Positions 22,375 through 31,812 of a stretch of DNA of 64,000 nt are shown here, one piece after another. Each line of letters opens with the position of its first letter. Position 1 is the stretch's first letter. The notes beneath the pieces were generated by a model. It saw only the letters and a list, made by a program, of their open reading frames with translations, was not told the origin of the DNA and ran no database searches. Source of the DNA: Sandaracinaceae bacterium (lineage in GTDB: Bacteria; Myxococcota_A; Polyangia; Polyangiales; Sandaracinaceae). The DNA lies in assembly GCA_019637095.1 (NCBI GenBank), contig JAHBWG010000024.1, forward strand, positions 37,094 to 101,093, read 5' to 3'. The position numbers and the translations under genes are program-made.

Positions 22375-23168
22375 AGGTCCGCGGCCTCATCGGCGTGGTC
22401 CACCTCCGGCCGATGCCGAGCGATCCGGCCCACCGCGGCGGTGGCTTCGAGCGCGTGCTCGACGCCGCGCGCCGCGACGCCGCCGCGCTCGCCGAGGGGG
22501 GCGCGGCGGCGATGATCGTGGAGAACTTCGGCTCGGCGCCCTTCCCCAAGGGCACGCCCGAGCAGCCCACGCCGGCGCATCAGATCGCGATGCTCGCGCG
22601 CGCCGTCGACGCGTGCCTCGCGTTCGAGCGACCCGTCGGCGTCAACGTCCTGCGCAACGACGCGATGGCCGCGATCGGGATCGCCGCGGCGACCGGCGCC
22701 TCGTTCGTGCGCGTCAACGTCCATTGCGGTGCGTACGTCACCGACCAGGGCGTGATCGAGGGCCGCGCCTTCGAGACCCTTCGCTACCGCGCCGTCCTCG
22801 ACGCGCGGGACGTCGCGATCCTGGCCGACGTCCGCGTGAAGCACGCGAGCCCGCTCGCCCCGGTCTCGATCGAGGCGGAGGTCGGCGACGTGCTCCACCG
22901 CGGGATGGCCGACGCGGTCGTCGTCACCGGCGCCGCGACCGGCGCGCCCGTCGACGCCGAGGTGCTCGCCGCCGTCCGCGCCGCGGCGGTCGAGGCCCCG
23001 GTCGTGATCGGGAGCGGCCTCTGTCCCGAGCGCGCCGCGCTCGCTGAGCTCGCCGACGCCGCGATCGTCGGCACGTGGCTCAAGCACGACGGAGAGGTCG
23101 GCCGGCCCGTCGACCCGGAGCGGGTCCGCCGCCTCGTCGAGGCCCTGCGCTTCCGCGGGGACCCTTGA
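22371..23168 (+). CDS. BtpA/SgcQ-family protein
   Basis: 265 residues from a GTG that overlaps the previous stop. It is a TIM-barrel-type member of the BtpA family: [13 protein letters not shown] near the N-terminus, [34 protein letters not shown] and a C-terminal phosphate-binding-like segment [13 protein letters not shown] followed by [11 protein letters not shown]. BtpA was named for a photosystem I stability factor of cyanobacteria, but relatives are widespread in non-photosynthetic bacteria with no settled role; SgcQ is a putative nucleosidase. Coupling to a DUF938 protein suggests one pathway, still undefined. Confidence 0.85.
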   Translation: MKVRGLIGVVHLRPMPSDPAHRGGGFERVLDAARRDAAALAEGGAAAMIVENFGSAPFPKGTPEQPTPAHQIAMLARAVDACLAFERPVGVNVLRNDAMAAIGIAAATGASFVRVNVHCGAYVTDQGVIEGRAFETLRYRAVLDARDVAILADVRVKHASPLAPVSIEAEVGDVLHRGMADAVVVTGAATGAPVDAEVLAAVRAAAVEAPVVIGSGLCPERAALAELADAAIVGTWLKHDGEVGRPVDPERVRRLVEALRFRGDP

Positions 23169-23184
23169 CGCTGCACCATCGATA

Positions 23185-23205
23185 CGTTATGCGTTATGCG
23201 TTATG
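23185..23205 (+). promoter_or_regulatory. Triple 7-bp direct repeat (CGTTATG) running into the vapB start codon
   Basis: Three perfect tandem copies of CGTTATG (23185, 23192, 23199); the last supplies the ATG of the antitoxin gene. There is no ribosome binding site here. The AT-rich tandem repeat stands out in this GC-rich DNA and is a good candidate for autoregulation by the ribbon-helix-helix antitoxin. Confidence 0.55.
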
Positions 23206-23445
23206 ACCTCTCGCGTCACGATCAGCCTCCCGGAGGAGCTCGCGGCGACCGTCTCCCGCGAGGCGAAGCGGCGCGGCGAGCCGGTCTCGGCCCTCGTCCG
23301 CGAAGCGATCGAGCGCTACTTGCGCGCGGACGAAGCGCCGCGCGTCCTGCCGTTCGTGGGGCTCGGGCGGAGCGGCAAGAAGACGACGGCGCGCGACGCG
23401 GAGAAGATCCTCGCGCGCGAGTGGTCGCGTGATCGCGATCGTTGA
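23203..23445 (+). CDS. vapB: Ribbon-helix-helix antitoxin (VapB/CopG type)
   Basis: 80 residues. The N-terminus MTSRVTISLPEELAATVSRE and ALVREAIERYLR is a ribbon-helix-helix DNA-binding fold. The C-terminal half (LPFVGLGRSGKKTTARDAEKIL and onward) is flexible and would bind and block the toxin. It overlaps the PIN toxin gene by 17 bases, as usual for such modules. The start lies inside a triple CGTTATG repeat without a ribosome binding site, consistent with tight autoregulation or leaderless translation. Confidence 0.85.
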   Translation: MTSRVTISLPEELAATVSREAKRRGEPVSALVREAIERYLRADEAPRVLPFVGLGRSGKKTTARDAEKILAREWSRDRDR

Positions 23446-23836
23446 CACCGGCCCGCTCTACGCGGCGGTCGACGCGGACGACGACGCGCACGTGGCGTGC
23501 GTCGAAGCGCTCTCGGACACGCGCCACCGCCTCGTCGTCCCCGCGATGGTCGTCGCCGAGGCGACCTACCTCGTCGGCCGGCGCCTCGGGCCGGAGGTCG
23601 AAGCCGCGTTCCTGCGAGGCCTCGAGGTGCTCGACGTCGACGCGCCGGAGCCGGCGGACTGGGCGCGCATCGCCGAGCTCGTGGAGAGGTACGGCGACTT
23701 CCCGCTCGGCGGCACCGACGCCAGCGTCGTCGCGCTCGCCGAGCGGCTCGGCACCGACCTCGTGATCACCCTCGACCGCCGGCACCTCGGCGCGATCCGC
23801 CCGAAGCACTGCGCCGCGCTCCGGCTGCTGCCGTGA
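23429..23836 (+). CDS. vapC: PIN-domain ribonuclease toxin (VapC type)
   Basis: 135 residues with the PIN acidic residues: Asp in IVDTGPLYA near the N-terminus, Glu in VVAEATYL, Asp in GGTDASVVALAE and Asp in LVITLDRRHLG. VapC toxins cut tRNA or rRNA in the cytoplasm. The GTG start lies inside the 3' end of the antitoxin gene. The module sits between metabolic genes and shows no attached mobile element. Confidence 0.87.
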   Translation: MIAIVDTGPLYAAVDADDDAHVACVEALSDTRHRLVVPAMVVAEATYLVGRRLGPEVEAAFLRGLEVLDVDAPEPADWARIAELVERYGDFPLGGTDASVVALAERLGTDLVITLDRRHLGAIRPKHCAALRLLP

Positions 23837-24007
23837 GTGGCGTAGTGCCCGCACGCCCGAGCGGTGGTGGGTCGCAGCCGTAACCGGCGATGGCGCGATC
23901 GACGCGTTCACGTCGATCCGTGTGCGCGCTCGATGCCCGCGCAGCTCCGGCGCGGGGGCGAAGGAGCGCTTGTGGGGGCGATGAGGACTCGGTAGCGTGG
24001 GCGAGCG

Positions 24008-25663
24008 ATGCGGGGGACGCTCGGGGTGCTCGCGCTCTTGGCGCTCGGGTGCGGTGGCAGCGCGCCGGCGCCGGTCGCCGAGCCGATCGTGGCCGCGCCT
24101 GCGCCGGCCGAGCCGGCGGCGCCCGACGAGGCGTCGCTCCGGCGCGCGATGCTGGACCGCCTCTTGGCGGACATCCGCCGCTACCACGTCTTCTCCGAGC
24201 ACTGGCCGCGCGAGACCTGGGAGTCCGACGACGTCCCGCGCCTGACGCGCGAGGTCCTCGACGCGCCCGACAGCGAGGCGCTCTCGCGGGCGCTGCTCCA
24301 CGTCGCGCACAGCCTGCGGGACGGGCACCTGACGTTCTTGCCCGCGCACCCTGCGTCGCGCGGGATCATCACGCTGCCGCTCGGCTTCGTCGCAGTCGGT
24401 GGCGGGTCGACGCCCCGGTTCGTCGTCGACCGGGCCGATCCGTCGACTGGCCTCGCGGCGGGCGACGAGCTCGTCACCTACGACGGCAGGTCCGCGTCGG
24501 AGCTGTCAGAGCGCTTCCGCTACGACCTGCGCGCGGGCCCGGAGTCCGTCCGTGCCGCGCAGCTCGCGAACGTCCTCCAGTGGCGGCAGCGCGAGCACTG
24601 GGCCTCGCTCGACGGCGCCGCGGTGCCGCTCGTCGCTCGGCGCGCGGACGGAACGACGGTCGAGACCACGGTGCGCTTCGCCCCGTACGCGGGCGAAGCG
24701 GGCGCGACCGACCTCGACACGTTCCGCGTCGCCGACGAGCCCGTCTGCGACGAGACGCGTGCGCGCGACTACGGCCCCTATCGCCTCGTCGCCGTCGGCG
24801 CGAGGGTCTGCCTCTACCGCGCCTCCGAAGGCGCCTTCGCCCGCTTCCCGCTCGTCCGCCACCACTCGTTCGCCTACTCGGCGCGCAGCGGCGCGGACCG
24901 CGAGGACCAGTATCGGCTCCTACAGGTCGACCACGACCTCGTGCGCGACTTCCTCGCGCGCACGCCGCGACTGGCCGGCGTGATCCTCGACCTGCGCGAC
25001 AACGCAGGCGGCAACAACGCAGCGATCTTCCTCGACTGGTACGGCCGCGAACCGTACGTCGGGGGGACCACCGAGATCCGGCTGCACCCGGAGCTCCGCG
25101 ACCGCGGTCGCCTCGAGGTCGCGCTCTATCGAGGCAGCGCGGTCGACGAGTACCTGCGCCGTGCGGCGGCCGGTGAACGGTGGTGGGTCCGCGCCGATCG
25201 CTGCAACACCGCGGACTGCCCCGAGGAGATCCGCCATTCCCCCGCGCACCGCGTCACGCGAGCGCCCATCGCCGCGCTCGTGGGTCCCGGCTGCGTGAGC
25301 GCGTGCGACGACTTCGCCCGGCTGTTCGCCGCGAGCGGCGCGGGCCCCGTGATCGGCACGACACCCGCTTCGGCGCTGACGGCGCACCGCTATCCGCTGG
25401 AGGTCGTCCTGGGCGAGGAGGTGCTCGGCCACCTGCTCGTCGCGATCTCGCGGCACCGCTTCGGGCGCGAGGGCCCATGGCTCGAAGGCCGCCCGCACGA
25501 CGTCGACCGTGTCATCGAGCCCTCCTGGCCGCTCGCCGACTACGAGCGCGCCGTCCGCGAGGCCGCCCTCGACGCGCTGAGCACACGTCCCCGCCGCGCC
25601 GGTGACGCGACGCCCCGGCGACCACGGGAGGCACGGACGCGCTTCGTCGCACCAGCGATGTGA
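24008..25663 (+). CDS. Lipoprotein of the S41 peptidase type
   Basis: 551 residues. The signal peptide ends in lipobox ALGC (about residue 16). After an Ala/Pro linker comes a helical N-terminal region (DIRRYHVFSEHWPRETW), a block like the S41 N-terminal domain (HVAHSLRDGHLTF), and a C-terminal S41 core: GVILDLRDNAGGNN and a nucleophile Ser in VGPGCVSACDDFARLF. The tail after ~520 is Arg-rich. C-terminal-processing and tricorn-type proteases share this core; the target is unknown. No ribosome binding site is seen; a TAGCGT element lies 9 bases before the ATG. 23837-24007 upstream shows nothing coding. Confidence 0.82.
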   Translation: MRGTLGVLALLALGCGGSAPAPVAEPIVAAPAPAEPAAPDEASLRRAMLDRLLADIRRYHVFSEHWPRETWESDDVPRLTREVLDAPDSEALSRALLHVAHSLRDGHLTFLPAHPASRGIITLPLGFVAVGGGSTPRFVVDRADPSTGLAAGDELVTYDGRSASELSERFRYDLRAGPESVRAAQLANVLQWRQREHWASLDGAAVPLVARRADGTTVETTVRFAPYAGEAGATDLDTFRVADEPVCDETRARDYGPYRLVAVGARVCLYRASEGAFARFPLVRHHSFAYSARSGADREDQYRLLQVDHDLVRDFLARTPRLAGVILDLRDNAGGNNAAIFLDWYGREPYVGGTTEIRLHPELRDRGRLEVALYRGSAVDEYLRRAAAGERWWVRADRCNTADCPEEIRHSPAHRVTRAPIAALVGPGCVSACDDFARLFAASGAGPVIGTTPASALTAHRYPLEVVLGEEVLGHLLVAISRHRFGREGPWLEGRPHDVDRVIEPSWPLADYERAVREAALDALSTRPRRAGDATPRRPREARTRFVAPAM

Positions 25664-25712
25664 CGAAGAAGGCGAGTATGCCCGGTTCCTCGCTGCCACG
25701 CGGGGAGCTTCA

Positions 25713-26486
25713 TCACGCCTCGATCGCGCGCCAGTCGGGGCCGCGGGCGGGGCGTTTGCACGCGTGGCCGGCCTCGCAGCGCGCGTGGAGGGGCTTGCGA
25801 CAGCGCTCGCACCACGCGCCGTCGCGCGCGGTGCCGACGCGCTCGCGGCACGCGGCGCAAGAGCGCCCGACCGGCGAGGGAGGCTCTCCTCGGGTGAGCG
25901 CGAGCGGCACGAGCGGCCCCGCGTCGCTGCGCGGGCGGCGCAGCGCGAACCACGTCATGAACGCGGCGCCGAAGACCATCGCGCCGGCGATCCTCGGGAG
26001 CCACTCGGCCCCGGTCGCCATCGCACCCGCGAACGCCGCGACGGCCACGAAGGCGCAGAAGCCCGCCCCGAGGAGCCACGCGCGGGTGCGGCCGCGCCGC
26101 TCCTTCACGGCCGCGCGCTCGAAGCACTCGGCGCAGCGCGCGCCGTCGAGGGCGAGGCAGCGCCGGCACGCGACCGCGTCGCACGCGGCGCAACGACCCT
26201 TGCTTCGCGCACCATGCGGTCCGCAGCGCGCCGCCTCCTTCCCGCGCCGCGGCGCCGGCCCCGCCGGCACGTACGACGCGTCCGCCCACAGCTCGGTCTC
26301 GATCGCGTTGGCCGTGCCGAACCGGCGCACCTCGACCTCGCGCCTCTTCCACGGGATCGAGAAGCGCCCGAGCACCCCGCCCGGGATCGTGGCCGACGCG
26401 CCGCCGCGGTCGACGTCGATGTCGAGCCCCGCGCGGTGCGGGGTGAGCGTGATCTCGACTCCATCCACGTAGTAGGTCCGAGCCAC
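25713..26486 (-). CDS. Zinc-ribbon membrane protein of unknown function
   Basis: 257 residues from a GTG at 26486. The N-terminal ~75 residues (ARTYYVDGVEITLTPHRAGL) look like a beta-rich domain. Cys/His clusters follow (CGPHG, CAACDAVACRRC, CAECF), then two membrane segments (about 140-162 and 168-184), then more Cys pairs near the end (SCAACRERV, WCERCRKPLHARCEAGHACKR) that resemble zinc ribbon or B-box-like modules. Metal binding is inferred from the spacing. It is divergent from the propeller-like lipoprotein at 26576, 90 bp away. Confidence 0.7.
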   Translation of the reverse strand: MARTYYVDGVEITLTPHRAGLDIDVDRGGASATIPGGVLGRFSIPWKRREVEVRRFGTANAIETELWADASYVPAGPAPRRGKEAARCGPHGARSKGRCAACDAVACRRCLALDGARCAECFERAAVKERRGRTRAWLLGAGFCAFVAVAAFAGAMATGAEWLPRIAGAMVFGAAFMTWFALRRPRSDAGPLVPLALTRGEPPSPVGRSCAACRERVGTARDGAWCERCRKPLHARCEAGHACKRPARGPDWRAIEA

Positions 26487-26575
26487 CGCGAGAGAGGATA
26501 CGGCCGCGCGCGGCGGATCTCTCCGCGAAGTCGCCGCGGGAACTTCTCGCGCTGCGCGGACACCACCGGTGGGCG

Positions 26576-27640
26576 ATGCGCCCCGCCTCACTCACGCTCG
26601 CCGCGCTGGTCCTCGTCGCGTGCACCGAGGACGCGCCCGCGCCGCCGGAGCTCGCGCCGGAGCCCGCGCCGGTCGAGCACGAGGAGGCGCCCGCGCCGCT
26701 CGCGCCGCCGCTCGCCGCGAGCACGCGGCCGTGGCGCTGGGTGCACGAGGGCCCGGCGCGCGACGCGACGTCCTTCGGCGACGGCGCCATCCACGAGCGC
26801 GCCGCGGTCCACGAGGTCGGCGCGCCCCGCCGCTTCGTCGTCACGCGCGAGGGCACCGCGCTCGTGATCGTCAGAGAGGACCGCGCGCAGCACGACCCGC
26901 CGGCGCCCGCGACGTGGACGCGACGCTACGAGATCGGCGCGACGGGCGCGCCGGTGATCGGGGTCGCGGATCACCGCACGCTCTACGCGGCCGCGCCGAG
27001 CGGCGAGGAGCACGTGGTGCTGTCGCTCGATCCGGCGGACGGGCAGGTGCGCTGGGAGCGGCGCGGCGAGGGCGGCCCGGTGCAGCTCGGCTTCGAGGCG
27101 GACACCGTGGTGGTCTACGTCCGCACCGCGGACGGGCCGCGGCTCGTCGAGCTCGACGCCTCAGACGGCGCGGCGCGCGCGCACGCGCGCTTCTCGGCGG
27201 CGGTCGGCGCCGCGTACCCGCGGCCGACGACACGGGCGCTGCGGCGCGGCGTCGCCTCGCCCGAGGGCTACCGCCTCGTCCGCGACGGACGCGGGATCGC
27301 GATCACGGCGCCCTCGGGCGCGACGCGGCTCGCCGACGACGATCCGATCACGGATCACGCGGCCTTCGTGGACGCCGGCGACGTGCTCGTCGTCGTGACC
27401 TTCTGTAGCGGCGCGTCGGGCGCGAGCGCGTTCGGCGTCGCGCGGGACGGAACGCTCCGGTTCGCCGTGAGCCCGGGATCGATCGGGACGATCGGGCACT
27501 CCCGCTACGGCAACGACGTGCGCGCCGCGCGCGCCGGAGAGCTCGTGGTGGTGCACGGCGACGAGTCCGCCGGCCGCTACGTCGGCGTCCTCGATCCGCG
27601 CGAGGGCAGGCTCCTCGGCTACGAGGTCTGGCGCCGCTGA
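26576..27640 (+). CDS. Lipoprotein with a PQQ/beta-propeller-like repeat domain
   Basis: 354 residues. Signal peptide with lipobox LVAC at about residue 16, then a Pro/Glu/Ala-rich linker, then a beta-rich domain. Blocks such as VVLSLDPADGQVRWERRGE and LVELDASDGAARAHARF resemble PQQ-like propeller repeats (a value compared 'per transaction' and 'L-D-x-x-x-G'). It is exported and membrane-anchored. Binding partner or substrate is unknown. Confidence 0.72.
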   Translation: MRPASLTLAALVLVACTEDAPAPPELAPEPAPVEHEEAPAPLAPPLAASTRPWRWVHEGPARDATSFGDGAIHERAAVHEVGAPRRFVVTREGTALVIVREDRAQHDPPAPATWTRRYEIGATGAPVIGVADHRTLYAAAPSGEEHVVLSLDPADGQVRWERRGEGGPVQLGFEADTVVVYVRTADGPRLVELDASDGAARAHARFSAAVGAAYPRPTTRALRRGVASPEGYRLVRDGRGIAITAPSGATRLADDDPITDHAAFVDAGDVLVVVTFCSGASGASAFGVARDGTLRFAVSPGSIGTIGHSRYGNDVRAARAGELVVVHGDESAGRYVGVLDPREGRLLGYEVWRR

Positions 27641-27720
27641 CGCGCCGGCGCGCGAGCGCGCCGCGCGATCCGCTCGCCCCCGCGCTTCGCGCGACCACCG
27701 CGGAGGGGTATGCTCTGGTC

Positions 27721-29016
27721 GTGGGGCCTCGCGTCGATCGGTGGCGCTCGGCGCGGCTCTTCGGGGCCGCCGCGTTGCTCGCCGCTTGCGATCCCTCGGG
27801 CGCGCGGCTGGTCGTGGACCTGCGCACGGACCTGGTCGCCGAGCGCGAGTTCACGGACGCGCGCCTGCGCGTCTACGACGCCACGGGCTACGCGCGGCGC
27901 GAGCCGCCCCTGCGCGAGCGCTCGGTCCGCGCGAGCGCGGCGACCGACTACGTCCAAGGGGCGCGGCTGGGCGAAGAGTCGGGGCTCTCGCCCGGTGACT
28001 ACGTGATCGAGTGCGAGCTGACGAGCGCGCATCACGGAGGTCGCGTCGTCGCCGGGCGTGTGGTGCGCGTCGCCATCGCGAACGACTGGAGCGCGACGGT
28101 GGTCGTCTCGCGTGTCTGCTCGGGCACGCCGGTCCGGCTCGAGGGCTGCGAGGGCCCCGCCTGCGCCTCCGACCGCGACTGCCCTGCGCCGATCGCCGAG
28201 TGCGCGGTGAGCCGCTGCCTCGACGGGAGCTGCCTCGAGGCGGGGCGCGCGGACGCGTGCGACGAGGGCTTCTGGTGCAGCCCGGACGAGGGCTGCCTCG
28301 TCGAGCCCACGGCGCTCGACGCCGGGCGCCCCGACGATGCCGGCGCGGGCGACGGAGGTGATCCGTCCGACGCCGCCGGCCCTCCGTCCGACGCCGGCTG
28401 CGCGGGAGAGTGCGCGCCCGGCGCGTCGGAGTCCCGCGCGTGCGGCAACTGCGGCACCGAGCGCCGAGAGTGCGGCGACGACTGCCGCTGGGGTGCCTAC
28501 GGGGCCTGCACCGGACAGGGACCGTGCGCCGCGGGCGCGACCGACGCGCGCGGGTGCGGCAGCTGCGGCACCGAGACCCGCTCCTGCGGGAGCGACTGCC
28601 AATGGGGGAGCTACGGCGCGTGCACGGGACAGGGCGCGTGCTCCCCGGGCGCGACGAGCTCGCGCGGGTGCGGCAACTGCGGCACCGAGACCCGCTCGTG
28701 CGGCGGCGACTGCCAGTGGGGAGGCTACGGCAGCTGCACCGGGCAAGGCGCGTGCGCTGCCGGCAGCACGCAGTCGCGCGACTGCGGGGCCTGCAACAAT
28801 GGCCGCCAATCGCGCACCTGCACGTCGTCTTGCACCTGGGGAGGCTACGGGACGTGCACCGGCCAAGTCTACTGCACCGACGCGCTCAGCGGGGGCACGG
28901 TGTGCCCGGGGAGCACCGGGTTCCGCGACTGCCCGACGACCCCGGGGGCATGGCAACAGTGCACGTGCAGCAGCTCGGGGAGCTGGATCAGCTGCGGGGG
29001 CCCGTGCCTGACCTGA
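27721..29016 (+). CDS. Lipoprotein with four Cys-rich 38-residue repeats
   Basis: 431 residues from a GTG. Signal peptide with lipobox LLAAC. The first ~130 residues are a beta-rich domain (ARLVVDLRTDLVAEREF). A Cys pair region and an Asp/Gly/Pro-rich 'DAG' linker come next. From about residue 222 there are four tandem ~38-residue repeats with consensus CxxGAxxxRxCGxCGTExRxC and GxDCxWGxYGxCTGQG, 7-8 Cys each, and the last is divergent. They resemble thrombospondin-1-like modules and are probably disulphide-locked on the cell surface. TATGCT ends 6 bases before the GTG, so translation may be leaderless. Confidence 0.8.
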   Translation: MGPRVDRWRSARLFGAAALLAACDPSGARLVVDLRTDLVAEREFTDARLRVYDATGYARREPPLRERSVRASAATDYVQGARLGEESGLSPGDYVIECELTSAHHGGRVVAGRVVRVAIANDWSATVVVSRVCSGTPVRLEGCEGPACASDRDCPAPIAECAVSRCLDGSCLEAGRADACDEGFWCSPDEGCLVEPTALDAGRPDDAGAGDGGDPSDAAGPPSDAGCAGECAPGASESRACGNCGTERRECGDDCRWGAYGACTGQGPCAAGATDARGCGSCGTETRSCGSDCQWGSYGACTGQGACSPGATSSRGCGNCGTETRSCGGDCQWGGYGSCTGQGACAAGSTQSRDCGACNNGRQSRTCTSSCTWGGYGTCTGQVYCTDALSGGTVCPGSTGFRDCPTTPGAWQQCTCSSSGSWISCGGPCLT

Positions 29017-29023
29017 CGCGTGC

Positions 29024-29944
<921 letters not shown>

Positions 29945-29978
29945 GCCCGAAAGCTAGGGGATGGCCGCCGCGCGGTCG

Positions 29979-30034
29979 GTCATCGTTCGGGCCGGGCCTC
30001 GTCATCGTTCGGTCAGGTGAAGTCACCGAACGGT
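29979..30034 (-). promoter_or_regulatory. Candidate operator upstream of the desaturase: three CGTTCGG cores
   Basis: GTCATCGTTCGG occurs twice as a perfect 12-bp direct repeat at 29979-29990 and 30001-30012, exactly 22 bp apart (two helix turns). A third site, inverted, is ACCGAACGGT at 30025-30034, itself nearly palindromic. They lie 35-90 bp before the desaturase start and just after the OmpR-family regulator gene, fitting binding sites for that regulator. Confidence 0.55.
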
Positions 30035-30088
30035 AATTGCGGTGATTTGCGAGCGATTCCAGGTTGTTGGAGGCCGCAGCCGGCGAGC

Positions 30089-30790
30089 TCAGGGCATGAA
30101 CTTGTAGCCGGCGCCGCGCACGCTGAGGAAGTGCCGGGGCTGCGTCGGATCGTCCTCGAAGTGCCGGCGCAGGCGCGAGATGAAGTTGTCGATCGTGCGC
30201 GACGAGTGGCTGCGGAGCTTCCACACCTTCTCGAGCAGCTCGTCGCGGCCGATCACGCGGCCGGGGTTCGCGACGAAGTAGCGCAGGAGATCGAGCTCGA
30301 GCCGCGTGAGCTCGACGCGGCGGCCGTCCACGGTGACCTCGTGCGCGTCGAACGCGACGCGCGCGCGGCCGAACGCGGTGAGCTGCGGCGCGACGCCGCC
30401 GTTCTGCGCCCACGCCTGGCGGCGCAGGATCGAGCCGACGCGCGCGAGCAGCTCGTCGAGCTCGAACGGCTTGACGACGTAGTCGTCGGCGCCCGACTCG
30501 AGCCCCTCCACGCGATCCTGCGCGGCGCCGCGCGCGGTCAGCATGATGACCGGCGTGTAGTTGCCGGCGTCGCGCAGCTTCTTGCAGAGCTCGAACCCGC
30601 TCCGGTCGGGCAGCATCACGTCGAGCACGATCAGCGCGTAGCGATCGGTCAGGAGCAGCCGCTCGCCGGCCTCGCGGGCGGTACCGGCGAGGTCGACCTC
30701 GTAGCCCTCGAGCTCGAGGTTGAGCTTGAGGCCGGCGGCGAGGTGCTCCTCGTCCTCGACGACGAGGATGCGGTGGGGTTGATCGCTCAC
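30089..30790 (-). CDS. OmpR/PhoB-family response regulator
   Basis: 233 residues. The receiver has the acidic pair (VVEDEE), phospho-Asp about residue 54 (VLDVMLPDRSG), switch Thr (MLTARG) and Lys (VVKPFE). The C-terminal winged helix has the usual ELDLLRYFVANPGRVIGRDELL and SRTIDNFISRLRRHF recognition-helix region and ends GYKFMP. It would bind direct repeats as a dimer. The GTG start overlaps the kinase stop (GTGA). The next gene downstream is the desaturase. Confidence 0.93.
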   Translation of the reverse strand: MSDQPHRILVVEDEEHLAAGLKLNLELEGYEVDLAGTAREAGERLLLTDRYALIVLDVMLPDRSGFELCKKLRDAGNYTPVIMLTARGAAQDRVEGLESGADDYVVKPFELDELLARVGSILRRQAWAQNGGVAPQLTAFGRARVAFDAHEVTVDGRRVELTRLELDLLRYFVANPGRVIGRDELLEKVWKLRSHSSRTIDNFISRLRRHFEDDPTQPRHFLSVRGAGYKFMP

Positions 30791-31734
30791 GCGGCTCGCG
30801 TCTTCGGGGGTTTGGGCAGCGTCACGCGCATCGTCGTGCCCCGTCCGGGCCCGTCGGAGGCCGCCTCGACCTGGCCGCCGAGGCTCCGCACCAGCGCCCA
30901 TACCACGAACAAGCCCAGGCCGGTCCCCTTTCGGCTGCGGACGGTCTCGGCGGACACGCGGTAGAAGCGGTGGAAGACACGCTTGAGGTCGTCGCGGGGG
31001 ATGCCGATCCCGCGGTCCTCGACCTCGAGGAGCAGGCCGCGCCGCGCCTCCGTGGCGCGCACCCTCACCTCGACGGCGTCGGCGTCGGAGTACTTCACGG
31101 CGTTGTCGATCAGGTTGCGCACGACGACCGAGAGCGCGGCCCGGTCGGTGATGAGCACGAGGTCCGCGTCGATCTCGACCGTCACCGCGTCGGGCGCGAG
31201 CTTGTGCTGCGTGCACACGCTCTCTGCGCACTCGGCGACGAGCGCGGCGAGCGGGACCTCGTCCTGCTGCAGCTCGAGCCGGTCGTGGTCGTGCGCGAGC
31301 CGGCTCGCCTGCAGGATGTCGTCGACGAAGCGGCGCAGGCGATCGACGTCGTCGAGCATCATCTCGCGCAGGTACTCGCGCTTGGCCGCATCGAGCCCGG
31401 GCCGGCCGAGCGTCTGCAGGCCGAGCTTGATCGACGCGAGCGGCGTCTTGAGCTCGTGGGTGACCGAGTCGATGAAGCTGTCCTGCCGGCGCACCTCGAG
31501 GATCTCGCGGCCGAGGAAGATCGCGAACATCGCCATCTGGACCATGAGCGTGGTGAACGCGACCACGCCCCCGACGAGCAGCCAGATGTTCGTCGCGATG
31601 TCGTCGCCTCGGGCGAGGTTGCCCGCGAACACGAGCGTCCAGCCGACGAGCAGCGCGATCGCGATCGGCAGCGCGATCGACGCCATGATGATCGGCGTCG
31701 AGATCGACGGGAGGTTCTTGCGTCGGCGCGCCAT
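30787..31734 (-). CDS. Membrane histidine kinase with a minimal extracytoplasmic loop
   Basis: 315 residues. Two membrane helices (about 14-38 and 48-72) are joined by a loop of only ~10 residues (NLARGDDIAT), so no external ligand domain exists and the membrane itself is the likely signal source. HisKA has His about 92 (VTHELKTPL), and the ATPase domain is intact (RNLIDNAVKYS; EDRGIGIP; GTGLGLFVV). Partner is the OmpR-type regulator, whose GTG overlaps its stop. The plan recalls intramembrane-sensing kinases such as DesK, although DesK has more helices. No clear ribosome binding site precedes the ATG; a hairpin at 31752-31776 lies just upstream. Confidence 0.9.
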   Translation of the reverse strand: MARRRKNLPSISTPIIMASIALPIAIALLVGWTLVFAGNLARGDDIATNIWLLVGGVVAFTTLMVQMAMFAIFLGREILEVRRQDSFIDSVTHELKTPLASIKLGLQTLGRPGLDAAKREYLREMMLDDVDRLRRFVDDILQASRLAHDHDRLELQQDEVPLAALVAECAESVCTQHKLAPDAVTVEIDADLVLITDRAALSVVVRNLIDNAVKYSDADAVEVRVRATEARRGLLLEVEDRGIGIPRDDLKRVFHRFYRVSAETVRSRKGTGLGLFVVWALVRSLGGQVEAASDGPGRGTTMRVTLPKPPKTRAA

Positions 31735-31751
31735 GAGGGATCGGCAGAGTA

Positions 31752-31776
31752 TGGTCGCCGCGCCGCGCGGCGACCA
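31752..31776 (-). terminator. Perfect 11-bp hairpin between a lipoprotein gene and the kinase gene
   Basis: TGGTCGCCGCG-CCG-CGCGGCGACCA is a perfect stem with a 3-base loop. It is 37 bases after the stop of the upstream lipoprotein gene and 18 bases before the kinase ATG. There is no T-run; it could end the first transcript or act in the kinase leader. Confidence 0.45.
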
Positions 31777-31812
31777 CTCGGTTCGGGAACGTCGAGCGCG
31801 CGCGGCGGCGCG

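Noticed and set aside
23837..24007. tRNA or small RNA in the spacer before the S41-like gene
   Set aside because: No cloverleaf, T-loop or strong hairpin pattern could be found by eye.
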